NCBI RefSeq assembly: GCF_001625445.1
Contig: NZ_LWHG01000029.1
Span: 1-64,000 of the forward strand
Direction: 5' to 3'
From: Haladaptatus sp. R4
GTDB taxonomy: Archaea > Halobacteriota > Halobacteria > Halobacteriales > Haladaptataceae
Length of the DNA stretch: 64,000 bases
How positions within the stretch are numbered: position 1 is the stretch's first letter; each line of letters opens with the position of its first letter. The translations under genes and the position numbers were made by a program. The notes under the pieces were generated by a model that saw only the letters and a program-made list of their open reading frames with translations, was not told the DNA's origin and did not search any database. This document shows positions 37,892 to 46,752 of this stretch, piece by piece.

Positions 37892-38517
37892 ACTACTACA
37901 CGTCCCCCCGTGTACTTGATTGATTTGGTGGTTTAAACGGAACGAACGCCGAAGGCGACGAAAGCGGCCCGTCTCCCAGAAATCGCTTCGACTTCGATTT
38001 CCTCGGTTCCCGCCGCCTCTCGTCCGATTTCGTTTCGGAGTAGTTTTCTGGAATACAGAACGCCCGGCAGATGTCGAGTATGCGTTTTCGTACGACTGAG
38101 ATGGGTATTCGTTCGGTTTCCACTGCGCTAATCCAACGAACGTTTTCACCCGCTGCTGATCGAGTGGCGTTATTCCGTCGCTCACCCTCCTACGGACACG
38201 ACCCTAGAGCACCGGTGGTCGAAAGCAGCGAACGGACGGTACTCGTCCTTGCGGGGAATTCCCACGCGTCGTTCCCCCTTTCGATGGTGAAACGTCGTCG
38301 AGGGTCCGTTTTCGATTTTTGCGTTCGGACGCCGACCGGCGGAGTTTTCGTCCCGTTCGCCGGTGAATCCACAACGTTTCGAACGTTCTCCGAAGTATCG
38401 ACCATCGTTCCGACGAACACGCTGTTTATTCATCACGGATCAATTCTGAATCTGAGAACGAGTCGACGTTCGTTCACGATCGGTGTAGGTTCGCTCGAAA
38501 ACGGGTTTGCCGCCGGC
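37892..38517. other. Gene-free stretch upstream of the oxidoreductase
   Basis: About 626 bases. No frame has a recognisable domain. A near-miss of the local palindrome (TCCGA, four bases, TCGA, near 38390) was seen but does not meet the spacing. It contains the promoter of the leftward group. Confidence 0.35.
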
Positions 38518-39396
38518 TCAAACGCTGACGGTACCGTTCACGAGTCGACCGATGTGGTCGATGTCGATGGTAACCTCGTCACCCTCGGTGAGGGTGAACG
38601 ATTCCGGCGGCACGAGTGCGGTCCCGGTGAGCAGAACCAGCGTTTCGGGGAGCGTGTTGTGCCGTTCGAGATACGAGACGAGTTCCTCGCAGGTGGTCGC
38701 CATCTCTCCCGTCGACGTCGAGTCTTCGTACATGATCTCGCCGTCGCGTTCGATCGTCAGCGACATTTCGAGGTCGTGTGGATCGCCGATCGTTTCCTCG
38801 GTTGCGACGCAGGGACCGAGTGAACAACAGCGGTCGTACACCTTCGCCTGCGGGAGATACAGCGGGTTCTTCCCTTCGATGTCGCGGCTGGAGACGTCGT
38901 TTCCGATGGTGTAGCCGACTATCTCTCCGCGGTGGAGGACGACGCCGAGTTCGGGTTCCGGGACGTCCCACCCCGAATCGCCGCGCACCCCGATGGCTTC
39001 CGAGGGGCCGACGGTTCGTGACGGTGTGGCCTTCATGAACAGTTCCGGTCGGTCGCTGTCGTAGACGTCGATGTACACTTCGGGCTTGCCGCTCTCGGCT
39101 TTGCGCGCCTCCTCGCTGATTCGGTACGTGACGCCCGCCGCCCACACCTCCTCGGCGACGACCGGTTGAAGCGCATCCGCGAGGGCGGCGTCCTCGATGC
39201 GGTCGGCCTCGTCGATGCGTCTGCGGGCGATGGTGTCGATGGATTCGTCGCTCGCATTCGCGGCGCGGGCCAGCGCCCGGAACGAACCGAGGTCTGGCGA
39301 GGCCGACGTAAGGTCGTAGGCGGTTCCTTCGTCGTCCATCGCGACGAGGATATCTGTCGCTGCACGCTCTCCGCTGGGGAGTCGGTAATAGCGCAT
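38518..39396 (-). CDS. FAH-fold 2-keto-3-deoxy-pentonate dehydratase-like protein (XacE/KdaD type)
   Basis: 292 residues, FAH C-terminal domain with an N-terminal extension, as in the 2-keto-3-deoxyxylonate/arabinonate dehydratases of Haloferax and Sulfolobus. Motifs include VWAAGVTYRISEEAR, ELFMKATPSRTVGP, VPEPELGVVLHRGEIVGYTIGNDVSSRD and the tail LTEGDEVTIDIDHIGRLVNG. These enzymes turn the 2-keto-3-deoxy acid into alpha-ketoglutarate semialdehyde. The start MRYYRLPSG follows a minus-strand TATA-like TATATTTT near 39440. A TCCGA-N5-TCGGA palindrome is upstream. Confidence 0.82.
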   Translation of the reverse strand: MRYYRLPSGERAATDILVAMDDEGTAYDLTSASPDLGSFRALARAANASDESIDTIARRRIDEADRIEDAALADALQPVVAEEVWAAGVTYRISEEARKAESGKPEVYIDVYDSDRPELFMKATPSRTVGPSEAIGVRGDSGWDVPEPELGVVLHRGEIVGYTIGNDVSSRDIEGKNPLYLPQAKVYDRCCSLGPCVATEETIGDPHDLEMSLTIERDGEIMYEDSTSTGEMATTCEELVSYLERHNTLPETLVLLTGTALVPPESFTLTEGDEVTIDIDHIGRLVNGTVSV

Positions 39397-39478
39397 ACAG
39401 AGAGATGAGCGGATGGTGTTGAAATAACTTTCTCCCAAAATATATACAGGTGATGAAAATACGAATTCTTTCGACATG

Positions 39479-39495
39479 TTCCGACAATATCGGAA
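39479..39495. promoter_or_regulatory. Palindrome TTCCGA-N5-TCGGAA (site A)
   Basis: TTCCGA CAATA TCGGAA is a perfect six-base inverted repeat with a five-base spacer. It lies about 35 bases upstream of the TATA-like box of the leftward XacE-type gene. Candidate operator for the local IclR regulator. Confidence 0.6.
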
Positions 39496-39606
39496 GAATA
39501 CGTCGCGTCCACGTACCCTGCTATTACGAAAATAGTACTGTAATGGTATCGTGTTTTCGATCACGAACACGGTTCCGAATACGATCTCGATGGTGGATGC
39601 CCGTGA

Positions 39607-39621
39607 TCCGATACTATCGGA
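39607..39621. promoter_or_regulatory. Palindrome TCCGA-N5-TCGGA (site B)
   Basis: TCCGA TACTA TCGGA, identical half-sites and spacing to site A, 112 bases to its right, in the same intergenic region upstream of the GH51 gene. Confidence 0.6.
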
Positions 39622-39948
39622 ATTATTCGTGTGAGAGTACCGAAAACTGAGGCTGTTCAGTGATACAACGCGACGGTGACTTGCGGATGTCCACCGATCA
39701 GGTCGAGTTTCCGTGGTCTCGAACGGTTCGGCTGAGGTTCGTCCCGGACCATACATGCGGCAATCGCGTACAACGATATCCGAGAAAATCGTACGCTCTC
39801 CGCAGTATCGCTCCCGATTCACCGCCCCGTATCGGTGACCGGATGGCCGACTCGGGGACGTCTCGACCATTTTATTTGGCGAAATAGATATATTTTTGCT
39901 CGATGACCAATTCATTTATATCGCGGCGAATAAATATCATTGAAGTGT

Positions 39949-41526
39949 ATGACAGACGCTCGCGTCACAGTTCACACAGCGGCGGTTATCGACCGCATCG
40001 CCCCCGAGATACACGGCCACTTCTCGGAACACCTCGGACGGTGCATCTACGACGGAATCTGGCACGGTGAGGCCGACGAGGAGGACGGCTTCCGCGAGGA
40101 CGTCGTTTCGCTCCTCTCCGACCTCGACATTCCGGTACTTCGATGGCCCGGCGGTTGTTTCGCCGACGACTATCACTGGGAGGACGGCGTCGGTCCGCGG
40201 GAGGAACGGCCGCGGCGGCGGAACCTCTTCTGGTCACAGGACACCGGCGAACGTCCCGAGGAGTCCAACGCGTTCGGCACCGACGAGTTCCTCGAACTCT
40301 GTGAACACATCGACACCGAACCGTACATGGCCGCCAACGTGGGTTCGGGTGACCCGCAGGAGGCCGCGGATTGGGTCGAGTACTGCAATTACGACGGTGA
40401 CACCGAACTCGCGGACCGCCGCCGCGAGAACGGGCACGAAGAACCGTACGGCGTGCGATACTGGGGACTCGGCAACGAGAATTGGGGATGCGGCGGCCAG
40501 ATGACCCCCGAGCAGTACGCCCGTGAGTATCGTCGATACGCGACCTACGTCGGAAGTATGGACAAACTGATGCTCGACCACGACTTGGAACTCATCGCCT
40601 GCGGGTTCGAAAACCACGAGTGGAACCGACGGTTCATGGACGAAATCGGGAGCAGTAGCTGGGGTGTCGAGTTCCCACTCGACCACCTCACGCTGCATCA
40701 CTACTACGGGCGGTCGTTCTCCGTCGCGGAGGCCGACGAGGACCAATACGACCGGTTCCTCGTGGAAGCGCTCGAAATAGAGGGACACATCGAACGTATC
40801 GCCGCGGCCATCGACGCCGTGGCGACCACCCGTGACATCGGCGTCATCATCGACGAGTGGGGGGCGTGGCATCCCGAGTCGGTTCCGGAAAGCGGCCTCG
40901 AACAGCCGGGTACCGTCCTCGACGCGCTTTCCGCCGCGGCCGTCCTCGACGTGTTCAACGAGAACAGCGACGTCATGACGATGGCGAACATCGCCCAGAC
41001 GGTCAACGTCCTTCAGTGTCTCATCGAGACGGACGGCGGCGACGCGTGGAAGCGACCGACGTACCGCGTCTTCGACCTCTACGCCTCTCACAAAGGGAAC
41101 GACGCCGTTCGAACGTCGGTCGATACGCCGACGCGGGAACTCGACGACGGTACCGACCTCCCGTTGGTCAATGCGTCCGCATCGACGGACGAGGACGGAA
41201 CTTACGTCACCGTGACGAACCTCGACTGTCGCGGGTCCCGGACCGTCGAAATCGCGCTCGAAGGGGCCGCTCGAAACCCGGACCACATCGACGCGACGAT
41301 CCTGTTCGCGGACCATGCTCCGAACGCGGAAGTCACGGTCGATAACGCGGCGGAATTCGAAGCGACGGACCTCGACGTTTCGGTCGAAGATGGGGTACTG
41401 ACCGCGGAGTTGGCGGCGTCGACGTGGCCGGAATCTCCGTCCGATGATCGCCCGCCGTCGATCCATCCTGTCGGCCGCACCGTGACTGCGGCGGTCCTGA
41501 CGGGTTCTATCGCCCACCGAATATAA
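39949..41526 (+). CDS. Alpha-L-arabinofuranosidase (GH51)
   Basis: 525-residue intracellular glycosidase; no signal peptide. The GH51 pattern is clear: LRWPGGCFADDYHW near residue 65, the acid/base Glu in GLGNENWGCGG near 178, LTLHHYYG, and the nucleophile Glu in VIIDEWGAWHPE near 290, followed by a beta-sandwich domain. It releases L-arabinose from short arabinosides. The lack of export implies that substrates enter through the CUT1 importer encoded next. The start MTDARVTV follows the TATA-like TTTATATC. Confidence 0.9.
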   Translation: MTDARVTVHTAAVIDRIAPEIHGHFSEHLGRCIYDGIWHGEADEEDGFREDVVSLLSDLDIPVLRWPGGCFADDYHWEDGVGPREERPRRRNLFWSQDTGERPEESNAFGTDEFLELCEHIDTEPYMAANVGSGDPQEAADWVEYCNYDGDTELADRRRENGHEEPYGVRYWGLGNENWGCGGQMTPEQYAREYRRYATYVGSMDKLMLDHDLELIACGFENHEWNRRFMDEIGSSSWGVEFPLDHLTLHHYYGRSFSVAEADEDQYDRFLVEALEIEGHIERIAAAIDAVATTRDIGVIIDEWGAWHPESVPESGLEQPGTVLDALSAAAVLDVFNENSDVMTMANIAQTVNVLQCLIETDGGDAWKRPTYRVFDLYASHKGNDAVRTSVDTPTRELDDGTDLPLVNASASTDEDGTYVTVTNLDCRGSRTVEIALEGAARNPDHIDATILFADHAPNAEVTVDNAAEFEATDLDVSVEDGVLTAELAASTWPESPSDDRPPSIHPVGRTVTAAVLTGSIAHRI

Positions 41527-41609
41527 TTTTCACCGTTGTCGTTCAAATAACTACCGAGACTGATATCTTCAGAAAAGTATATACATTATAGACGGTGATA
41601 TAGCTACTC

Positions 41610-42749
41610 ATGAGCGGGATACATCTCGAAGACGTGGGTAAACGGTACGGAGGCGATATCGTCGCGGTAGACGGATTCGATCTCACCATTCAGGACGGCG
41701 AGTTCATCACTATCGTCGGCCCGTCGGGGTCCGGCAAGTCGACCATCCTTCGGATGATAGCCGGATTGGAGTCCATTACGGACGGTACCATCTCCATCGG
41801 CGACCGTCGGATCAACGACGTACCGCCGCAGGACCGCGACATCGCGATGGTGTTCCAGAACTACGCGTTGTACCCGCACATGACTGTCGAGCAGAATATC
41901 TCCTACGGATTAAAACTCAACTCGGACAAGTCCGACGAGGAGATTCAGCGGCGGGTGCAGGAAGCCACCGAGATGATGGGAATCGCGGACCAGTTGGACA
42001 AGAAACCGAGCGAACTCTCCGGCGGCCAACAACAGGGGTCGCGACCGGTCGCGCCATCGTCCGCGACCCGGACGGCGTTCCTGATGGACGAACCGCTGTC
42101 GAACCTCGACGCGAAACTCCGGACGCACATGCGCACCGAACTCCAGCGGATTCAGGAGGAGTTGGAGACGACCACGGTGTACGTCACCCACGACCAGGAG
42201 GAAGCGATGACCATGAGCGACAGGGTCGTCATCCTGAATCACGGGGAGTTACAACAGGTCGGCACGCCGAGGGACGTGTTCACCCGGCCGAAGAACACGT
42301 TCGTCGCCGAATTCATCGGCAGTCCGTCGATGAACTTCTTCGACGTTCGGTTGCAGGATTCGACCCTGGTCGGGCACGATATCGAGTACTCGGTTTCGCG
42401 GTCGTTCGCCGAACGAATCGTGGACCGAAGTACGAACGACGACCTGATTCTCGGTATCCGCCCCGAGCACATGGCGTTCGCCCAAACCGACGACGACAAC
42501 GGAATCGATGCCGTCCTCGAAGTGCGGGAACCGGTCGGGGACGACAACTATCTCTACCTGCGAAGCGGCGAGACGGAGTTCACGATGCGCGTTCTGGGCG
42601 AAGTCGACTACGAGGAGGGCGACAGGCTCCGTGTATCCTTCGACGAGTCGGACCTGCACGTCTTCGACAGGGCGACCGGTGAGAACGTCTTCGTCGGACG
42701 GAACGCCGTCCGCACTACCCCCACGGGAACCACGAAACAGGACGCGTAG
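41610..42749 (+). CDS. CUT1 sugar ABC transporter ATP-binding protein, MalK/UgpC/MsmX-like (compensating frameshifts)
   Basis: About 379 residues. Walker A (GPSGSGKST), the Q-loop (MVFQNYALYPHM), Walker B (MDEPLSNLDA), the switch histidine (YVTHDQEEA) and the C-terminal MOP/TOBE regulatory part are present. Between the signature SGGQQQ and the Walker B strand the frame is wrong: one base is missing near 42036 and one extra near 42074. In the other frame the stretch reads VATGRAIVRDPD, as expected. The gene therefore stays in phase overall. It is separated by 148 bases from the binding-protein gene. Confidence 0.88.
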   Translation: MSGIHLEDVGKRYGGDIVAVDGFDLTIQDGEFITIVGPSGSGKSTILRMIAGLESITDGTISIGDRRINDVPPQDRDIAMVFQNYALYPHMTVEQNISYGLKLNSDKSDEEIQRRVQEATEMMGIADQLDKKPSELSGGQQQGSRPVAPSSATRTAFLMDEPLSNLDAKLRTHMRTELQRIQEELETTTVYVTHDQEEAMTMSDRVVILNHGELQQVGTPRDVFTRPKNTFVAEFIGSPSMNFFDVRLQDSTLVGHDIEYSVSRSFAERIVDRSTNDDLILGIRPEHMAFAQTDDDNGIDAVLEVREPVGDDNYLYLRSGETEFTMRVLGEVDYEEGDRLRVSFDESDLHVFDRATGENVFVGRNAVRTTPTGTTKQDA

Positions 42750-42897
42750 ACGACTGGACCACCGGAACTGCACCGAGTACGGCTTCGGTTATCGTACGGC
42801 GGGCATCGTGGATTCTACGGGCCCACATCCCTAACGAATCCATATAATATATAATCATACAAAATACTTAAATCATTTCTTAACGATAATTAATACC

Positions 42898-44226
42898 ATG
42901 CCATCCACAGAGGGAGCGAACAGTGCGTTAACAAGACGACAACTCCTCGGAGGCGTCGGCTTGGCTGGTACCGTCGGACTGTCCGGGTGTAATTCACGGA
43001 GTGTGATCCTGGGAAACTCGGCCGACACGTCCGGGACGACGATCCAGTTTTGGACGCTATTCAGCGGCGGCGACGGAGCGACGATGAAGTCGATCGTGGA
43101 CCGGTTCAACGACGAGCAACCGATCGGAAACGTCCGAATCGACCGTCAACGAATCCCGTGGGACGACTACTACACGAAGTTGTACACCGCGCTGGTCGCG
43201 GACAAGGGACCGGACATCGCCATCATGCATCAAGCGTTGATGGGTCGGTTTCAACGGATGCTCGTCCCCTACAACCCGTATCTGAGCGATTCCACGTCGG
43301 ACAAGTACGTTCCGACGCTGTGGGAGCGAATGCGCTTCGACGGCGATCAGTTGTCGCTCCCGCTCGACGCACACCCGATCGGAATCTACTACAACCGGTC
43401 GCTCTTCGAGAAGGCCGGTCTCGATCCGGACTCGCCGCCGACGAACTTCGAGGAGTTCGAGCACGTCTGCGATACGATCACGAAGAAAACGGACGCACAC
43501 GCGTTCGCTCCCACCCCGTACCTGGACCCGATAGGGATGCTTCGGACGTTTATCGCCTTCGACGAACAGCGCGGCGGTCACCTCTTCACCGACGGCCTCT
43601 CCTCGGTGACGTTCGACGACGACGCTGGGATGGGAACCGCCCAGTTGTTCGGCGACATAACCGGGAAGTACGGTTGGGACATCCCGAACGCCTCGGAGAA
43701 CAGGGCCGATATCGCGTTTCAGGATAACGGGTTGGCGATGACGATGAACGGGACGTGGTACGCGGCGGTTTTGGAGTCGCTCGACGGGTTCGATTGGGAC
43801 ATGTTCAAGCCGTTCGTGGCACCCGAGAAGAAACGGAACGTCACCCAATCCGGTAGTCACACGGTTACCCTGCCTCGAAATCCACACCGGGACGAGCGGA
43901 AGACGCGCGTCGCGGTGAAGGCCGCCGAGTGGATAACGCAGAAAAACCCCGTGTGGGGAACCCGGGCCGGGCATCTACCGGCCGCGAAGGACGCGTTGCA
44001 CTCGAAGGCGTTACGGAACTCGCCGCTGTGGCCGAAATCGCTCTCCAAGTTCTTCCAGATGGCGAACAACGACCGGTTGGCCTACCTCCCACGGACGCCG
44101 TTCAACGTCAACAACTCCTCGACGTGGAGTTTCTTCCCGGACATCTACGCGCACAACGTGTCACCGAAGGCGGGAATGCAACGCGGAGCGAACTCGATTC
44201 AACGGTTGATCAACGATGTCGATTAA
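42898..44226 (+). CDS. CUT1 sugar ABC transporter substrate-binding lipoprotein
   Basis: 442 residues. A Tat signal (TRRQLLGG) and lipobox (GLSGC) precede an SBP family 1 body. Family features: IQFWTLFSGGDG, DKGPDIAIMHQALMG, HPIGIYYNRSLFEKAGLD and MTMNGTWYAA. It would sit on the outer membrane face and bind a sugar or oligosaccharide. The A/T-rich leader at 42840-42890 contains TATAATATATAA, a strong TATA candidate. The permease start overlaps its stop. Confidence 0.9.
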   Translation: MPSTEGANSALTRRQLLGGVGLAGTVGLSGCNSRSVILGNSADTSGTTIQFWTLFSGGDGATMKSIVDRFNDEQPIGNVRIDRQRIPWDDYYTKLYTALVADKGPDIAIMHQALMGRFQRMLVPYNPYLSDSTSDKYVPTLWERMRFDGDQLSLPLDAHPIGIYYNRSLFEKAGLDPDSPPTNFEEFEHVCDTITKKTDAHAFAPTPYLDPIGMLRTFIAFDEQRGGHLFTDGLSSVTFDDDAGMGTAQLFGDITGKYGWDIPNASENRADIAFQDNGLAMTMNGTWYAAVLESLDGFDWDMFKPFVAPEKKRNVTQSGSHTVTLPRNPHRDERKTRVAVKAAEWITQKNPVWGTRAGHLPAAKDALHSKALRNSPLWPKSLSKFFQMANNDRLAYLPRTPFNVNNSSTWSFFPDIYAHNVSPKAGMQRGANSIQRLINDVD

Positions 44227-45140
44227 GGACAGATTCGGAAGCGGCGGGCGGAATCGGTTGAGAGAGAGCCTCGGACGGCGGGAGACCATCGACGGTATCC
44301 TGTTTTCCCTCCCGTATCTCGCTTTCTTCTGCTTGTTCCTCCTCTATCCGCTGTTACAGGGCCTGTACATGAGCCTCTTCGAATGGGACCCCCTCTTCCC
44401 CTCGGAGTCCCAGTTCGTCGGCCTCGGAAACTACGCCGCGATGTTCGGTGACCCGGCGTTCTGGAACGCGCTGTCGAACACCGTCTACTTCGTCGTCCTC
44501 ACCGTCCCGACGATGGTCGTCCTCAGTCTGGCGTTGGCCCTCGGGGTGAACCGGAAGGTGTTCGGACGGAGATACCTGCGGACGATCTACTTCAGCCCGT
44601 ACATCCTCACCGTCTCCATCGTCGGCATCGTCTGGTCGCTGTTCCTGGCGACCGGGTTTGGTCCCGTCAACTACTATCTCGGCTTCGTGATGGACAGTCC
44701 ACCCGACTGGCTCGGTTCGCCGAGACTGGCGATGCCGATACTCGCCGTGGTCACCGACTGGTGGCTCCTCGGGTTCAACTTCGTCATCCTGCTGGCCGCA
44801 CGGCAGAACGTCCCGGAGCGCCTGTACGAGGCGGCGAAACTCGACGGTGCGGGGACGTGGCGGGCGTTTCGCGACATCACCCTCCCACAGATGCGCAACG
44901 CCATCGCGTTCGTCATCATCATCCAGTTCATCCAGCAGTTTCAGGTGTTCGGACAACCTGTACGTGATGACCAACGGCGGACCGAACGAATCGACGACGA
45001 CGTTGGTGTTCTACCTCTACAACGCGGCGTTCAGCCAGCAGCGGTTCGGTTACGCCGCGGCGATCGGATATCTCCTGTTCGCCATCCTCGTCGGGGTCTC
45101 CTACGTCAACTACCGATACATCGGGAGTGATTCAGCATGA
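44216..45140 (+). CDS. CUT1 sugar ABC transporter permease, MalF/UgpA-like (frameshifted)
   Basis: About 307 residues after repair, six helices. The cytoplasmic start is followed by ILFSLPYLAFFCLFLLYPLL; the coupling loop YEAAKLDGAGTWRAFRDITLP is intact. Near 44957 one base is missing (VFG-DNLYVMTNGGP expected), after which TTTLVFYLYNAAF and the last helix continue in another frame to a stop at 45140 that overlaps the next gene by four bases. Confidence 0.87.
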
Positions 45141-45997
45141 GCAACTCGAACGTCGGCCGGACGAGTCGTATCGGATCCACCATCACGGTGCGTACCATCG
45201 CGGTCCACGTCGGGTTGTACGGGGTCGCGTTCCTCTTCCTGCTCCCGTACATCTACATGCTGTCGCTGTCCCTCCAACCGGAGAGCATCGCCATCAGTTC
45301 GACGCCCCATCTCATCCCGCCGAAGGTCACCTTCGCGAACTACACGGCCCTGCTCGACGGGTCGCTGATCGTTCCGTGGGTGATCAACACGTTCATCGTC
45401 GCAACCGTGGCGACGGTGCTCGTCCTCATCGTCGATTCGATGATCGCGTTCTCGCTCACGCGGTTGGACTGGCCGGGACAGTCGATACTGCTGAGCATCA
45501 TCGTCGCCAGTTTCCTCGTCCCGTTCTACGTGAACCTGGTGCCGCTGTTCACCATCGTCGCGGACTTGGGGCTGGTCAGTAGCCTCCTCGGCGTAATTCT
45601 TCCCGCGGTGGCGAACCCGCTCGGGGTCTTCCTGCTCTATCAGTTCTTCCGGGACATCCCCGACGAGTACGACGAGGCCGCCCGATTAGACGGCTTCTCC
45701 AACTTCCAGATCTACGCCCACATCATCCTCCCGATTTCCAAGCCGATACTGTCCGCGCTGGCAATCTTCGTCTTCGTGTTCAACTGGAACCAGTTCGTCT
45801 GGCCGGTGGTGGTGCTTCAGAGCCAGAGTTCGTTCACGCTCCCGCTCGGACTGGTGGTGCTTCGGGACACCTTCACGTTCCAACCGGGACTCACCATGGC
45901 TTCCGGCGTCATCGCCGCGCTCCCGCTGTTCATCCTGTTCCTGTTGTTGCAGGACAGGATCATCGAGGCGGTGCAGTTTCAGGGGGCGACCGGATGA
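45137..45997 (+). CDS. CUT1 sugar ABC transporter permease, MalG/UgpE-like
   Basis: 286 residues with six helices. The N-terminal helix ends LLPYIYMLSLSLQ, the EAA loop is DEYDEAARLDGFSNFQIYAHIILP, and the last helix and tail (LQDRIIEAVQFQGATG) fit the MalG branch. It overlaps both neighbours by four bases, so it is translated from a coupled operon. Confidence 0.9.
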   Translation: MSNSNVGRTSRIGSTITVRTIAVHVGLYGVAFLFLLPYIYMLSLSLQPESIAISSTPHLIPPKVTFANYTALLDGSLIVPWVINTFIVATVATVLVLIVDSMIAFSLTRLDWPGQSILLSIIVASFLVPFYVNLVPLFTIVADLGLVSSLLGVILPAVANPLGVFLLYQFFRDIPDEYDEAARLDGFSNFQIYAHIILPISKPILSALAIFVFVFNWNQFVWPVVVLQSQSSFTLPLGLVVLRDTFTFQPGLTMASGVIAALPLFILFLLLQDRIIEAVQFQGATG

Positions 45998-46727
45998 CCG
46001 CTCCCCACGCGAGCGCGGAGCAATACCGACGCTCGCTCCGGCGGACGGCGACGTTCGTCTACCACAACAGCACGTGGCTCGTGGCCGTGAGCGTCTGTTG
46101 GGTCGTCGCGTCGATACCGGTCGTCACGTCGGGGGTCGCCACGCTCGGTGCGTTCTCGGCGATTCGGTCGCTGCGGAACGGCGACCGGCCGCGGTGGCGG
46201 GTCGTCACGAACTCGTTGCGCCGTCAGGGAGTGAACGTGACGCTGATGAGTTTCGTCCCCGTCCTCCTCGCGGCGGGTACGGCGCTGTACGTCGTCCGGT
46301 ACGTCGAACCGGGTCGGTTCGGTCCCTCCTCCTCTCGATTGCCGGAGTGTATCTGGTCTTCTTCCTCCTGCTGGTGGTGCTGACGACCATCGCCCGCCTG
46401 TCCGACGGCGACGGGTTCGTGGAGGCGGTGAGCGGCGGTTACGGATGGGTGATACACGACCCGCTGCGCTCCGCGATGAGTGTGGTGACGATGGCCGGTA
46501 TCGTTCTCGTCGGCATCGCGTCCGTCGTCGGGACGGTCATCATCGTCCCCGCGCTGCTGTTCAGCTTCCACCTGCAAGTCGTGGACGGGGATGGCAGTTC
46601 GCCGCCGACCGTCGTCGAGGCAGAACGTTCGGCCGATACCGACCCCCCAACAGATACCGAACGGTCAGCCGATAACGACCGCCCGGCCAACGGCGACGTT
46701 TCACTCGCCGCCGGGAACAACAATTAA
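45994..46727 (+). CDS. YesL-like (DUF624-type) membrane protein (frameshifted)
   Basis: Membrane protein of about 244 residues after repair of an indel near 46320. The first helix contains SIPVVTSG at residues 40-47 followed by an Ala-rich stretch, which resembles the YesL/DUF624 family often found inside carbohydrate ABC operons of Firmicutes. Later helices are SLLLSIAGVYLVFFLLLVVL and IVLVGIASVVGTVIIVPALL; the tail is acidic and low-complexity. It overlaps the permease gene and precedes the GH2 gene by 25 bases. The role is unknown, and the family call rests on pattern only. Confidence 0.55.
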
Positions 46728-46752
46728 TACGGTATCACGTGAAACGAACGTG

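Larger units (their letters stand above)
39397..39948. promoter_or_regulatory. Divergent control region between dehydratase and arabinofuranosidase genes
   Basis: 552 bases without a gene. It holds two exact TCCGA-N5-TCGGA palindromes (39479-39495 with flanks, and 39607-39621), a minus-strand TATA element near 39440 and plus-strand TATA candidates near 39886 (atatatttttg) and 39912 (TTTATATC). Confidence 0.55.
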
